Below are positions 15,832-25,063 of a stretch of 40,866 nucleotides of DNA, piece after piece. Below the pieces are notes generated by a model that was given only the letters and a program-made list of their open reading frames with translations, was not told the DNA's origin and ran no database searches. Source of the DNA: an uncultured Scytonema sp. (GTDB lineage Bacteria > Cyanobacteriota > Cyanobacteriia > Cyanobacteriales > Nostocaceae); the NCBI GenBank assembly GCA_937873135.1, contig CALMVQ010000160.1, positions 1 to 40,866 on the forward strand, read 5' to 3'. The first letter of the stretch is position 1, and each line of letters starts with the position of its first letter. The translations under genes were made by a program, and so were the position numbers.

Positions 15832-16041
15832 CTATTGTTCGTCTTCTCTTGTACTTAAGAGCAGCAGCGCAGTCCATTTATCTTCCAAAAGTACTTGCAA
15901 CGCTGCAGGAGTGCCAGATCCTAGATAGGACTTCACCCCCAAATCAATAATTCTTGTTGGTAGATCATGAGCAACCAGTATCTGCTCCATTAGTTCTGCT
16001 TCCCAACGGGTGTTTGTCGTTAAGAGGGTGATCCAGTTCAC
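15832..16041 (-). CDS. Small DUF2007-like protein
   Basis: 69 residues. WITLLTTNTRWEAELMEQIL, followed by LPTRIIDLGVKSYLGSGTPA and LQVLLEDKWTALLLL, resembles the DUF2007 putative signal-transducing domain (a ferredoxin-like fold often fused to other domains). No partner domain is present. It lies between accD and the prepilin peptidase gene on the same strand but with gaps of more than 200 bp on both sides, so it is probably independently transcribed. Confidence 0.7.
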   Translation of the reverse strand: MNWITLLTTNTRWEAELMEQILVAHDLPTRIIDLGVKSYLGSGTPAALQVLLEDKWTALLLLSTREDEQ

Positions 16042-16595
16042 AAGTTGATATTACCAAAGGTTAAAGGACCGATGGGGTAATTGAGTTTACAGAACACTCG
16101 ACTCACCGTAGCTTCGCTCCAAGTAAAATGGCAAAAGTTGAAAAAATCAATTTTAGATTTTGGCTGCCCGGATTATTGGGGTTAGAAGCTGTAAGTTAAT
16201 TTCTATTCATATCTATCCATTGCTACGCATTTTTGGGGAAGTATTCTCCAATTATGTTATAATTGTGTCATGCTTCATTAGTGCAAGATAGCAACGCTCA
16301 ATTAGGTGTGAAGCCTAGAAGATACGTGCTACGAACTAGTTTTACAAATTAAATAAACTTTAAGTCTCATACTGAAAATCGTTTCAGTATCTCTAACTGG
16401 GAATTAGTGGTCAAGGAACCTGAGTCATGAGGCAATGGAACCAAGCTGAAAAGCGCAACTAGATGGAGCAAACTTATACCGTGGAGTTGGATGTGTACAG
16501 ATTTGTCCATTTATGGATAACTTTGTCCAAACTTTTAGAAGCGGTTTCATGCCCAAGTAACTTTCAGCACGTATGCCTGTTGGAGGTTAACTTGT
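16042..16595. other. 554-bp gene-free region with a promoter-like sequence
   Basis: No supported gene. TATAAT at 16258-16263 is a good -10 box on the plus strand, followed about 110 bases later by the hairpin ACTGAAA/TTTCAGT (16372-16389). The stretch 16270-16460 could be a small RNA, but I recognise no family. A short plus frame beginning at 16462 (about 49 codons, MEQTYTVELDVYR) has no supporting evidence. Confidence 0.35.
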
Positions 16596-17414
16596 TCAAG
16601 CACCTCTAAAAAATTGTAGGTACGTAGACAAAATTGCTTCACCGCTAAATATAGTAATCGCGGCACCTAAAGCGAGAAAAGGACCAAAAGGTATAGGTTT
16701 CTTTTGTCCCCATTTTTGTTTTTCTACCAAAATACACACCACAGCCGCAATAAAAATTGCTAAAGGCAAATATCGCCAACCCAACCAAGCTCCCATCATG
16801 GCAGCAAGTTTGACATCACCGCCTCCCATCGCCTCTTTACCCAATAAGATCAAACCCATTATAGCGATCGCATCCAACAGCCATAACCCCAACACTGCGC
16901 CGCCAATTGCGGTTAATAAGTTATTCGCCACTCCTGTCCAGTTTCCTACGTTCAACCATCCAAGTAATATATGAAACACAATACCCAGTGTTAACCCTGA
17001 CTTAGTGAGTGAGTTAGGTAAGGTCATCGTATCTATGTCAATGAGCGATAATGCTAATAACCAACTGCAAAAAGCCCAGTAGCCTATTGTCAGGGGTGAA
17101 AATTTAAATATCAAAAATATCAGCAAAAACATTAATCCGGTTACCGCTTCTACCAAAGGGTAACGGACAGAAATCTTGGTTTTACAATAACGACAGCGTC
17201 CTTTTAACCACAGCCATCCCAAAACTGGGAAATTATCATACGCTTTGAGTTGATTTAAGCAGTGGGGGCAGCGAGAAGGAGGCCAAAGAATTGACAAGCC
17301 CGCTGGTAGCCGATAAACAATAACATTGATAAAGCTGCCAATAGATGCACCTAAGGCGAATACAATGATACTCGCCACAACGACTACCAATAAGTCCATA
17401 TCGTCATTAGCCAC
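16596..17414 (-). CDS. pilD: Prepilin peptidase (A24 family) / N-methyltransferase
   Basis: 272 residues. The N-terminal cytoplasmic domain has two CxxC pairs (SRCPHCLNQL and GRCRYCKTKI) between the first membrane segment, containing GSFINVIVYRLP, and the second. The A24 catalytic aspartates are in LIDIDTMTLPN and the GxGD-type motif AMGGGDVKLAAMMG. About seven membrane segments follow. The enzyme cleaves the leader of type IV prepilins and methylates the new N-terminus, needed for pili, motility and DNA uptake. Pilus genes are not adjacent. Confidence 0.95.
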   Translation of the reverse strand: MANDDMDLLVVVVASIIVFALGASIGSFINVIVYRLPAGLSILWPPSRCPHCLNQLKAYDNFPVLGWLWLKGRCRYCKTKISVRYPLVEAVTGLMFLLIFLIFKFSPLTIGYWAFCSWLLALSLIDIDTMTLPNSLTKSGLTLGIVFHILLGWLNVGNWTGVANNLLTAIGGAVLGLWLLDAIAIMGLILLGKEAMGGGDVKLAAMMGAWLGWRYLPLAIFIAAVVCILVEKQKWGQKKPIPFGPFLALGAAITIFSGEAILSTYLQFFRGA

Positions 17415-17573
17415 TAGCCATTTGTATCAGTTGTCAGTTGTCTTTTGTCTTTTGTCAATAGCTAGCTATTTTTGTTTTCAACTAACTCTTGACGACGCAA
17501 CACACCAGCGCCTCAAGACAACTCCTGACTCCTGTACAGACACCTTATTTCAAGCGTCTCTACTCCTGCCTCC

Positions 17574-17834
17574 TTAATACATATACGATTCTATCTGGCT
17601 TAACGGTACGAAACATTCTTCCGGCAAAAGGATTGGATAACTGGTAAAAATCACTTTGCCTCGGTGATTAAAGCGATTAATTGCTACTCCTGAAGGCTGC
17701 CCAGCAATTTCTGGATGCACTTCACAGTGTGTGTAGTATATATGACCAGCGGCTTTGATAACGGCAGGGTCAATCAAAGATTGCTGATTCTGTGGGTTAG
17801 TATAGTCGGTTTGTCCTTGTTTTAAAGTATACAC
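17574..17834 (-). CDS. Conserved hypothetical small protein
   Basis: 86 residues, function unknown. Sequence is soluble, with AAGHIYYTHCEVHPEIAGQP and FNHRGKVIFTSYPILLPEEC as the most protein-like segments. It lies 64 bp after the leuB stop region... on the same strand, between leuB and the prepilin peptidase, and may be read through from leuB. Codon use and the absence of an overlapping alternative frame support it as a real gene. No family can be named with confidence. Confidence 0.6.
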   Translation of the reverse strand: MYTLKQGQTDYTNPQNQQSLIDPAVIKAAGHIYYTHCEVHPEIAGQPSGVAINRFNHRGKVIFTSYPILLPEECFVPLSQIESYMY

Positions 17835-17898
17835 AACTTACTAATCTATGTTTTCTAGGTTTGTCTATAGTTTATCTGAAAGATCTAATAGAGAGCGA

Positions 17899-18984
17899 TT
17901 ATTCTTCCAAACTTTGAATCAGTGCCTCGCCCATAGCGCGGCAACCTAAAAGATTCATTCCCTTGGACATTATATCGCCAGTGCGATCGCCGCGATGTAA
18001 AACTTGTAACACTCCTTTTTCAATAAAGTCTGCTGCATTTTGTTGATTTAAAGCATAGCGAAGCATCATAGCCGCACTCAGAACCTGCGCTAAGGGATTG
18101 GCTTTATCCTGTCCGGCAATGTCTGGAGCCGAACCGTGAACAGGTTCAAAAACTCCGGGATTGGATTCCCCCAAACTGGCAGAAGGCAACATTCCAATAC
18201 TACCCGTCAGCATAGCAGCCGCATCAGAAAGAATATCACCAAATAAGTTACCCGTCACAATAGTATCGAATTGTTTAGGATTGCGTAACAATTGCATCGC
18301 CGCATTATCTACATACATGTGAGAGAGTTCCACATCCGGAAACTCTTGACTCATATGAGTGATGCGATCGCGCCACAGTTGAGAAACTTCCAGCACGTTT
18401 GCTTTATCCACTGAACAAAGTTTACCTTGACGTTTTCGTGCTGCTTCAAATGCTACCCGTCCAATACGTTCAATTTCCGACTCAGTATAAGCCATTGTGT
18501 TCACACCCCGCTTCTCACCAGTTTCTGTGGTAAAAATTCCTTTGGGTTTGCCAAAGTAAATTCCCCCAGTGAGTTCGCGCACCACCATAATATCTACGCC
18601 TTCTACCACCTCACGCTTCAAAGTCGAGGAGTCAATAAGTTGAGGCAAGATTTTCGCCGGACGCAAATTAGCAAACAATCCTAACCCGGCACGCAGTCCC
18701 AACAAACCCGCTTCTGGACGTAAATGCGATGGTAAGGAATCCCACTTGTAACCACCGATCGCCGCCAGTAAAACAGCATCACTATTGCGGCACATATCCA
18801 AGCTAGCAGCAGGTAGGGGTTCACCTGTCGCATCAATTGCCGCACCACCGATCAGCGCTTCCTGAAATTCAAACTGAAGATCGAATTTCTTTCCTACGAC
18901 AGTGAGCACCTCTTGTGCCACTTCCATAATTTCTGGTCCGATACCATCGCCGGGAAGTAGGGTAATGCGGTAATTCTGCGTCAC
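17899..18984 (-). CDS. leuB: 3-isopropylmalate dehydrogenase
   Basis: 361 residues, full length. It oxidatively decarboxylates 3-isopropylmalate with NAD+ in leucine synthesis. Diagnostic segments are [35 protein letters not shown], the catalytic lysine in [15 protein letters not shown], the metal-binding [17 protein letters not shown], and the adenine pocket [22 protein letters not shown] at 18984 gives the normal N-terminus. No other leu genes are nearby, as is common in cyanobacteria. Confidence 0.96.
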   Translation of the reverse strand: MTQNYRITLLPGDGIGPEIMEVAQEVLTVVGKKFDLQFEFQEALIGGAAIDATGEPLPAASLDMCRNSDAVLLAAIGGYKWDSLPSHLRPEAGLLGLRAGLGLFANLRPAKILPQLIDSSTLKREVVEGVDIMVVRELTGGIYFGKPKGIFTTETGEKRGVNTMAYTESEIERIGRVAFEAARKRQGKLCSVDKANVLEVSQLWRDRITHMSQEFPDVELSHMYVDNAAMQLLRNPKQFDTIVTGNLFGDILSDAAAMLTGSIGMLPSASLGESNPGVFEPVHGSAPDIAGQDKANPLAQVLSAAMMLRYALNQQNAADFIEKGVLQVLHRGDRTGDIMSKGMNLLGCRAMGEALIQSLEE

Positions 18985-19690
18985 AGCTGCATCCTATGAT
19001 TTAAAAGTTTGGGCAGATTTTATATCATAACTAGCAAATGTACCATCAGCAAAATTAAAAAAGCTTGAGTAGTAGGCAAGAAGTACTTCCGTAGACGCGT
19101 TAGCGAGTCTTCTCACTCGGGGAGACTCTACGCGCTCCGAGCGTCAGGGCTTGCTGTAGGGTATGGTTATTTTTTCTGTCTCCCTATAGCATTTTTTTCA
19201 AGTTATCCGCACTCTTATAGTCCATTTTGAGAATTGTCATACTCAAAATAATGAAAGTCCATACTTACGTATTAAAGAATAAGTTTATAGACAACAAAGG
19301 TTCTGATTACGTTTAAATAAGACTGATAAGATATGCACCTACCCACTATTTAATAGTTAGATTCAAGTACTGTCATAATATTTTTTCCAGCTTTTACTGA
19401 ATTTTATATATTGTTAATTGTCAGCAACTTTGCAGCATTAGAATTCCCACACTTGATTTAATAATTACTTCTTGATGGAAAAGTACTTATATGGCTGATA
19501 CGTATTTTTCCTGAAATTCTCTATCGTTGTTACGTTTACAGCGGTTTTCATATGAATAGACCACAGTGAGCAAACTAACTCCTTACAGCATCAGAGGAAA
19601 TTTTTGCATTCAGTATTTGACTGAAAATATGATTCAAAGCCGAATAAGTTGTAGCTTTTCCTGCACTTACACACTTTAGTAAGCAAGCAA
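18985..19690. other. 706-bp gene-free region between leuB and the acyltransferase gene
   Basis: No gene is supported. It holds the second copy of the 43-bp repeat (19108-19150) and an 8-bp-arm hairpin, ATTTTGAG/CTCAAAAT, at 19224-19249. The rest is AT-rich. The leuB promoter (minus strand) must be in its left end. Confidence 0.6.
19108..19150 (+). repeat. 43-bp dispersed repeat C, copy 2
   Basis: Matches 8921-8963 at 41 of 43 positions in the same orientation, with the same CTACGCGCTCCGAGCGTC palindromic segment. It is preceded by GTAGACGCGTTAGCGAG, a further GC-rich piece of the same kind of repeat. Confidence 0.7.
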
Positions 19691-19800
19691 CTAGTACAAC
19701 AAGGCAAAAGTAAAAAGTAAAAAGTAAAAAGAAAGAACCTTATTTTGTAAGGGTTTTAACTATTTCAGATGGGTGGTTTATTTCCGCCGATCTGTACTAG
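19691..19800 (-). repeat. MITE-like element A, copy 2 (110 bp)
   Basis: Reverse-orientation copy of the element at 534-644. It begins CTAGTACAACAAGGC and ends GCCGATCTGTACTAG, with the AAAAAGT heptamer run inside. Its right end lies only 36 bp from the acyltransferase start, so it may influence that gene's promoter; it also contains an in-frame GTG. Confidence 0.75.
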
Positions 19801-19835
19801 TTCTCCTATCGAGATTAATTTTGAACGGTATAGAG

Positions 19836-21074
19836 ATGGATAAAATTATTCAGCATAAAGCAAATTTCTATTCCCCCCGGCTTAACCCATTCTTAGTACG
19901 TCTAGCTCAGTTCATTGCTCCAAGTGCAGTAAGCTGGTTCTTTCAATTTGAACTGGTTGTGAGTCGTGAGTGTCTGACAAAGATTGATTCGCTAAAAAAC
20001 CAAAGGCTGCTCCTCTTGCCGAATCACCCAACATTTCAAGATCCGATTGTAATGTTTGTGCTTTCTGCCCAGTTAAAGCAGACGTTTTACTACTTAGCTG
20101 CTTATGAACTGTTCACGAGTTCACTCGGTGGTATCGTGCAGCAATTAGGTGCATATTCCATCCGGCGAAGCTTAGTGGATCGCAAAAGCATTGCTCAGAC
20201 TTTGAAACTGTTAACTCAACCCGGTTGCCGCCTAGTCATTTTTCCAGAAGGGGGATGTTCTTTTCAAAACGATACTGTCATGCCTTTCCGAGTAGGAGCT
20301 GTGCAAATTGCCTTTCAGTCTATGAGTAAGACAGTATTGCTTGGCGAGCCAGTACCTGATCTCTACCTGTTACCAGTGAGCATCAAGTACCGCTACACTC
20401 AAGATATGAGTCAGGTAATCAATCAGACGCTGAGGCGCTTGGAGCAGGCATTGAACCTGAAAATAGTTTCTCTTTCTACTTCCTATCAGCGACTACGGGC
20501 GATCGCTCAAGCAGTTCTGGTGAAGGTTGAGCTTGACTATGAACTGCATACGGACGAAATCAGCACTCAGCCCTGGGAGCAGCGCATCTCTAGGCTAAGA
20601 ACATACATCCTGGAGAACTGTGAGCAACAGTTAGGAATTGCCAATAGCACAAATGAACCAGTGCGGGAACGGACTTACAGAGTTGAGTATGCCCTGAAGA
20701 CAAAAGCTGACGCTCTTGAGTTTGAGGAAGCAATACCGAAATCTGACATGCTAGAGGGGATTCGTGCCAGCAATTTTCAGTTAATTGAGAAGTCAGTAAA
20801 ACGTCTTCTCAACTTTGATGCTATCTACGACGGTTACGTTGCCGAAGCTCCTACACCAGAAAGGTTTCTAGATACACTTACACGGTTAGAAAGAGAGGTG
20901 TTCGATATTGACAAACCCTCACCCAAGGGCTACAGACAGGCAAGAATTAAGGTTGGAGAACCCTTGAACCTGAAGGATTTCTTTGCAGACTATCAAAGTT
21001 CTCGCACACATACTGTTAATACTGTTATGTTAAAAATTCAGCAGGCTGTTCAAAATAATCTGGGGAGTTTGTGA
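19836..21074 (+). CDS. Lysophospholipid acyltransferase family protein (PlsC-like)
   Basis: 412 residues. The acyltransferase HX4D motif is at H64-D69 (LLLPNHPTFQDPIVMF), and FPEGGCSF is the second conserved block. Family members transfer an acyl chain to the sn-2 position of lysophosphatidate or related lipids. The C-terminal half (about 220-412) is a long helical extension beyond the roughly 240 residues of simple PlsC proteins; its role is unknown. A GTG at 19773 gives 21 extra residues encoded by the repeat element, so ATG 19836 is preferred. The ABC genes follow on the same strand. Confidence 0.82.
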   Translation: MDKIIQHKANFYSPRLNPFLVRLAQFIAPSAVSWFFQFELVVSRECLTKIDSLKNQRLLLLPNHPTFQDPIVMFVLSAQLKQTFYYLAAYELFTSSLGGIVQQLGAYSIRRSLVDRKSIAQTLKLLTQPGCRLVIFPEGGCSFQNDTVMPFRVGAVQIAFQSMSKTVLLGEPVPDLYLLPVSIKYRYTQDMSQVINQTLRRLEQALNLKIVSLSTSYQRLRAIAQAVLVKVELDYELHTDEISTQPWEQRISRLRTYILENCEQQLGIANSTNEPVRERTYRVEYALKTKADALEFEEAIPKSDMLEGIRASNFQLIEKSVKRLLNFDAIYDGYVAEAPTPERFLDTLTRLEREVFDIDKPSPKGYRQARIKVGEPLNLKDFFADYQSSRTHTVNTVMLKIQQAVQNNLGSL

Positions 21075-21256
21075 TTGAACTGACAAATAAGTGATCGCTC
21101 GACAGCATCTCCTTGTAAGTTGGGTTAATCACTGAATGCTTACATACGGAAAATCAAGTTTCAATGAAGATCTGTTTTGTTTCCGAAACGAGCCTGACAA
21201 ATTTTGTAGGCACAGGATAAGTTAGTGATTAATTTACACCTGCACTCTTTGCCGCT

Positions 21257-22207
21257 ATGTCAAAAGAACTGGCAATTCGTACGAATGGACTGACGAAGCA
21301 ATTTGATAGACACGTTGCCGTCAATAATGTAGATTTAGAGATTCGAGCGGGTGAAGTTTACGGATTAATTGGTCCTAATGGTGCAGGGAAAACAACTCTC
21401 ATCCGGATGTTAGCTGCGGCTGAGGAACCGACTACGGGTGAGATTTATATCAATGGCGATCGCTTACTGCGTGATCGAAGTAACCCAACCCTCAAACGTC
21501 GTCTTGGCTACTTACCCGATGACTATCCGCTTTATGAGGAACTCACTGTTTGGGATTACCTAGATTATTTTGCCCGTCTGTATTGTTTGCGAGAACCACA
21601 TCGCACTCAACGCCTGCATGAAGTTTTAGAAATTATCCAGTTGGGAAATAAACGCAATAGCGTAATTTCCACTCTATCGCGAGGGATGAAACAGCGCCTC
21701 AGCTTAGCGCGAACAATTATCCACGAACCGATTTTACTGCTGTTGGATGAGCCTGTTTCCGGACTCGATCCCATAGCCAGGATGCAATTTCGAGAAATCA
21801 TCAAAGTTTTGCAAGAAGCGGGGATGACAATCTTGATTTCTTCTCACGTCCTCAGTGACTTGGCGGAACTATGTTCCTTCGTGGGAATTATGGAACTCGG
21901 TTTTTTGGTAGAAAGCTCGTCGCTTCAAGAACTTTACCAGCGTCTTTCTAAACAGCAAATTATGATATCGACTTTAGGAAAGTTAGAAGAACTTTTGGTC
22001 GAACTCAAAAATAATCCTTTTGTCGAAGAATGGGAGGTGATGTCAACACTGAACAGCGTGCGGGTGAATTTTTCTGGGAAACAGGAGGATTGTGCTGCTT
22101 TATTGCGATCGCTCATGATCGCTGGGATCAACGTAACTGATTTTCACTCTTCTAAAGAAGACTTAGAAACAATTTTCCTCAAACTCGGTCACAAACAAGC
22201 GAATTGA
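21257..22207 (+). CDS. ABC transporter ATP-binding protein (ABC-2 type)
   Basis: 316 residues. Walker A GPNGAGKTT (39-47), the signature LSRGMKQRLSLA, Walker B ILLLLDEPVSGLDP and the H-loop ISSH are intact. The C-terminal 90 residues after the nucleotide-binding domain are typical of CcmA/drug-export type ATPases. The permease gene starts 49 bp downstream, so the two form one exporter at the cytoplasmic membrane. Substrate unknown. Confidence 0.93.
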   Translation: MSKELAIRTNGLTKQFDRHVAVNNVDLEIRAGEVYGLIGPNGAGKTTLIRMLAAAEEPTTGEIYINGDRLLRDRSNPTLKRRLGYLPDDYPLYEELTVWDYLDYFARLYCLREPHRTQRLHEVLEIIQLGNKRNSVISTLSRGMKQRLSLARTIIHEPILLLLDEPVSGLDPIARMQFREIIKVLQEAGMTILISSHVLSDLAELCSFVGIMELGFLVESSSLQELYQRLSKQQIMISTLGKLEELLVELKNNPFVEEWEVMSTLNSVRVNFSGKQEDCAALLRSLMIAGINVTDFHSSKEDLETIFLKLGHKQAN

Positions 22208-22256
22208 AGATTTGTTAATAGCTCTTAATCATTAAACATTTTTTGAGATTTTTCTG

Positions 22257-23993
22257 ATGATGTATAAATTTATAGACAGAATAGGTGACTGGAATCCGCA
22301 ACTGTTGCGAGAATTCAAAGGTCGTCTGAAAATTTTTCCGGTTGCGATCGCGATTGCAACATCCATAATTGGTCAGTTAGTGCTGTTCCTCGCTCAATTT
22401 TCTGAGCTTCCTGATGAGAGAACTTACCGGATATACGATACATATTGCAAGCTACATTTGTCTAACGCAGCAAAACGAATACAAGCAGCCAATTCAAGCG
22501 ACCATACTATGCTTTGCCCACCAGACCAAATTGATCTGGATTTGTGGTGGCATGACCATTATGAATATATGTTTCTCTCACTCAGTGTGATTTTTATTTT
22601 TACACTTTTAGTGGGAGGGACTTTTGCGCTCATCAATAGTTTAGCTCAAGAAGAACGTCGCGGTACTCTAAATTTTATTCGCCTCAGTCCTCAGTCAGAA
22701 ACGAATATTTTGCTCGGCAAACTGCTAGGAGTTCCGATTTTGATTTATATCATAACCCTAACAGCCGTTCCCTTACATTTATGGGCTGGTTCCTCTGCTG
22801 ACATTGCCTGGAGTTCTATTTTAGGCTTCTACGCCATTCTTACTGCTTGCTGTATTTTCTTCTACAGTGCAGCACTGCTTTTTGCTTTAGTTGGTGGTTG
22901 GTTGAGTGGGTTTCAACCTTGGTTGGGTAGTGGTGCAGTTCTACTATTCTTGATAATTGCGTTTAGCCTAGGATCTTCTTACACTTCATACTCAGGCGCG
23001 CCAATATCTTGGTTGAGAACTTTCAGTCCGTTTGACATGACAAATTATCTATTTCCCAACCTATTCCGCATGTACAGTGGATCGCCACTTAAAGAATTAC
23101 AGTTTTTCAATTTACCAATTGGGAAAAGTGTTATTGGTCTTGTTTGTCTTCATCTCCTGAATTATGCCTTATGGGTTTACTGGATTTGGCAAGCATTAAA
23201 GCGTTCTTTTCGTAACCCCAATGTTAGCATTTTGAGCAAAAAACAAAGTTATTTTATCATTGCTAGTTTTGTTTTCATACTTTTTGGTTTTTTCATCTCA
23301 AATAATCTAAGCAAATCAACAGATACATTTGGTTTCTTTGATAAAATTGAAGAGCTATATGTACTCAATACAGTCATATTTCTGGGGCTAATGGCAATTC
23401 TTTCACCTCATCGTCAAGCCATACATGATTGGGCAAGATATCGATGTGAGGGAGTTTCTCATAGTAAAGGTTTTTGGAATAAATATTTGTGGTCAGATTT
23501 GCTTTGGGGTGAGAAAAGTCCAGCAATATTGGCAATAGCAATCAATCTTGTCATGACTGCTACCACTTCTGTAGTTCTGATTTTATTTGTAAATGGTACG
23601 GGTGTTAGCAATTTCCATCGAACTCAAGCACTTTTGGGTGTTGCTTTATTCATCTGTTTGATGATGATTTATGCCACCATAGCTCAGATTATACTGATGA
23701 TGAAAACACCTAAGCGTACTTTCTGGGCAATAGGTACAATTGGCGCAGCTATTTTGTTACCACCCATCATTTTATCAATGTTACGTATTGGAGTCTCTCA
23801 CCATAATACTTTTTTATGGCTGTTCTCCAGTTGGCCTTGGTATGGTGTGCAAAACTCTGCAACAACTACAATTTTTATGACTTGCCTGGGTGAATTGAGT
23901 ATCTTGGCATTGTTAAACATACACTTGGTTAAGCAGGTAAGACTCATGGGTGAGTCGGCGACGAAAGCGTTGTTAAGCAAGTCTGGGTGTTAG
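22257..23993 (+). CDS. ABC-2 type transporter permease
   Basis: 578 residues with about 12 hydrophobic segments. After the first (IAIATSIIGQLVLFLAQF) comes a periplasmic loop of about 75 residues with two cysteines (TYCKLH and TMLCPP). The cytoplasmic loop INSLAQEERRGTLNFIRLSP is the typical ABC-2 coupling region (E-E-R-x-G-T). It follows the ATPase gene on the same strand and ends only 7 bp from the convergent sucD-like stop. Start: two consecutive ATGs at 22257 and 22260; either is possible. Confidence 0.87.
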   Translation: MMYKFIDRIGDWNPQLLREFKGRLKIFPVAIAIATSIIGQLVLFLAQFSELPDERTYRIYDTYCKLHLSNAAKRIQAANSSDHTMLCPPDQIDLDLWWHDHYEYMFLSLSVIFIFTLLVGGTFALINSLAQEERRGTLNFIRLSPQSETNILLGKLLGVPILIYIITLTAVPLHLWAGSSADIAWSSILGFYAILTACCIFFYSAALLFALVGGWLSGFQPWLGSGAVLLFLIIAFSLGSSYTSYSGAPISWLRTFSPFDMTNYLFPNLFRMYSGSPLKELQFFNLPIGKSVIGLVCLHLLNYALWVYWIWQALKRSFRNPNVSILSKKQSYFIIASFVFILFGFFISNNLSKSTDTFGFFDKIEELYVLNTVIFLGLMAILSPHRQAIHDWARYRCEGVSHSKGFWNKYLWSDLLWGEKSPAILAIAINLVMTATTSVVLILFVNGTGVSNFHRTQALLGVALFICLMMIYATIAQIILMMKTPKRTFWAIGTIGAAILLPPIILSMLRIGVSHHNTFLWLFSSWPWYGVQNSATTTIFMTCLGELSILALLNIHLVKQVRLMGESATKALLSKSGC

Positions 23994-24000
23994 TTGTTAA

Positions 24001-24882
24001 TTATTTCAGTGCCTTTTTCAATAATTCTGGTATTCGAGAAGGGCGTTCAGCCACTGGAACTCGTGCTTGATTTAAAGCGGTGACTTTACTGTTTGCGGTA
24101 CCAAAGTCGGGATCGCGTCCGACGACGGCTGCTAAAGTTCCAGTCTGACGCCAATGTTGTGTGGGTGGTGCTTGTGTTCCGGCAATGTAAGCAACGACTG
24201 GTTTATCAATAGCTTCTGCAATATACCGCGCTGCAGCTTCTTCACGACCGCCACCTGGCTGACCAACTAATACGATCGCTTGTGTGGTATCATCTTCGTC
24301 AAGAATTTGCAGCCATTGAATAAAAGATGAACCTACGACTGCATCACTTCCAATACTGACACTAATCGACTGCCCCAAACCAGCTTTGGTTAATTCTCTG
24401 GCGATTTCGTAGGTGAGGGTCGTACTGCGACTTAAGATTGCAACAGTTCCAGGAGTATAAAATTCACTCGGTTGAGTCCCTAAAAGTATTTTTCCAGGTA
24501 CGATGATCCCCGGACTATTTGGTCCTACCACCAAAGTTTCTGTTGCTTCGGCTACGCGAAGTAACTTTACCATGTCCAAAGGTGGTACACCTGGGGAAAT
24601 AATAATAATTTGGCGGATACCGGATGCGATCGCTTCCAATGCTGCATCCAGCACTTGGTATGGGTGTACGCAAATAATAGTGGTATCAATTGCTTGAAAT
24701 TGCCCCACCACCTGTTCTACTAGGTCAAATATCGGAATATCATAGAGTTTCTGTCCTCCACCTCCAGGAATTACCCCAGCTATCAAATTTGTGCCGTAAG
24801 CTTTCATTTGATCAACATGAGTTGCTGATATGTATTCACTGAAGCCCTGAATTAACACTTTGGTGTCTGGCTTTAAATTCAT
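24001..24882 (-). CDS. sucD: Succinate-CoA ligase alpha subunit-like protein, catalytic residues replaced
   Basis: 293 residues, collinear with SucD: VLIQGFSEYISATHVDQM, GPNSPGIIVPGKILLG, LSRSTTLTYEIARELT and KPVVAYIAG. However, the position of the phosphorylated histidine (E. coli H246, RMGHAG) is glutamine here (Q246, WRQTG), and the glutamate that orients it (GEIGG, E208) is also glutamine (VGQPGG). The glycine-rich CoA loop TGSQG is EYISA. The fold is retained, but the standard phospho-His chemistry is not expected. The sucC-like gene lies 181 bp upstream on the same strand. The substitutions may be shared by cyanobacterial orthologues. Confidence 0.85.
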   Translation of the reverse strand: MNLKPDTKVLIQGFSEYISATHVDQMKAYGTNLIAGVIPGGGGQKLYDIPIFDLVEQVVGQFQAIDTTIICVHPYQVLDAALEAIASGIRQIIIISPGVPPLDMVKLLRVAEATETLVVGPNSPGIIVPGKILLGTQPSEFYTPGTVAILSRSTTLTYEIARELTKAGLGQSISVSIGSDAVVGSSFIQWLQILDEDDTTQAIVLVGQPGGGREEAAARYIAEAIDKPVVAYIAGTQAPPTQHWRQTGTLAAVVGRDPDFGTANSKVTALNQARVPVAERPSRIPELLKKALK

Positions 24883-25063
24883 AAAAAAAGTAATGTAATT
24901 TAGGAAACCTAGTAGCTTGAGTCATTGGGAAATGCGGACGCTTTGATCTGGTATCGGATTATATTCATCAAGGCAGAAACCGCACAAAAGTTTCTCGTAG
25001 CTAGAGCGTACCTTTAGTTTCTTTGAACGGAGTGTCTAAAGGAAGACATCTCCTCAAAAGTTT

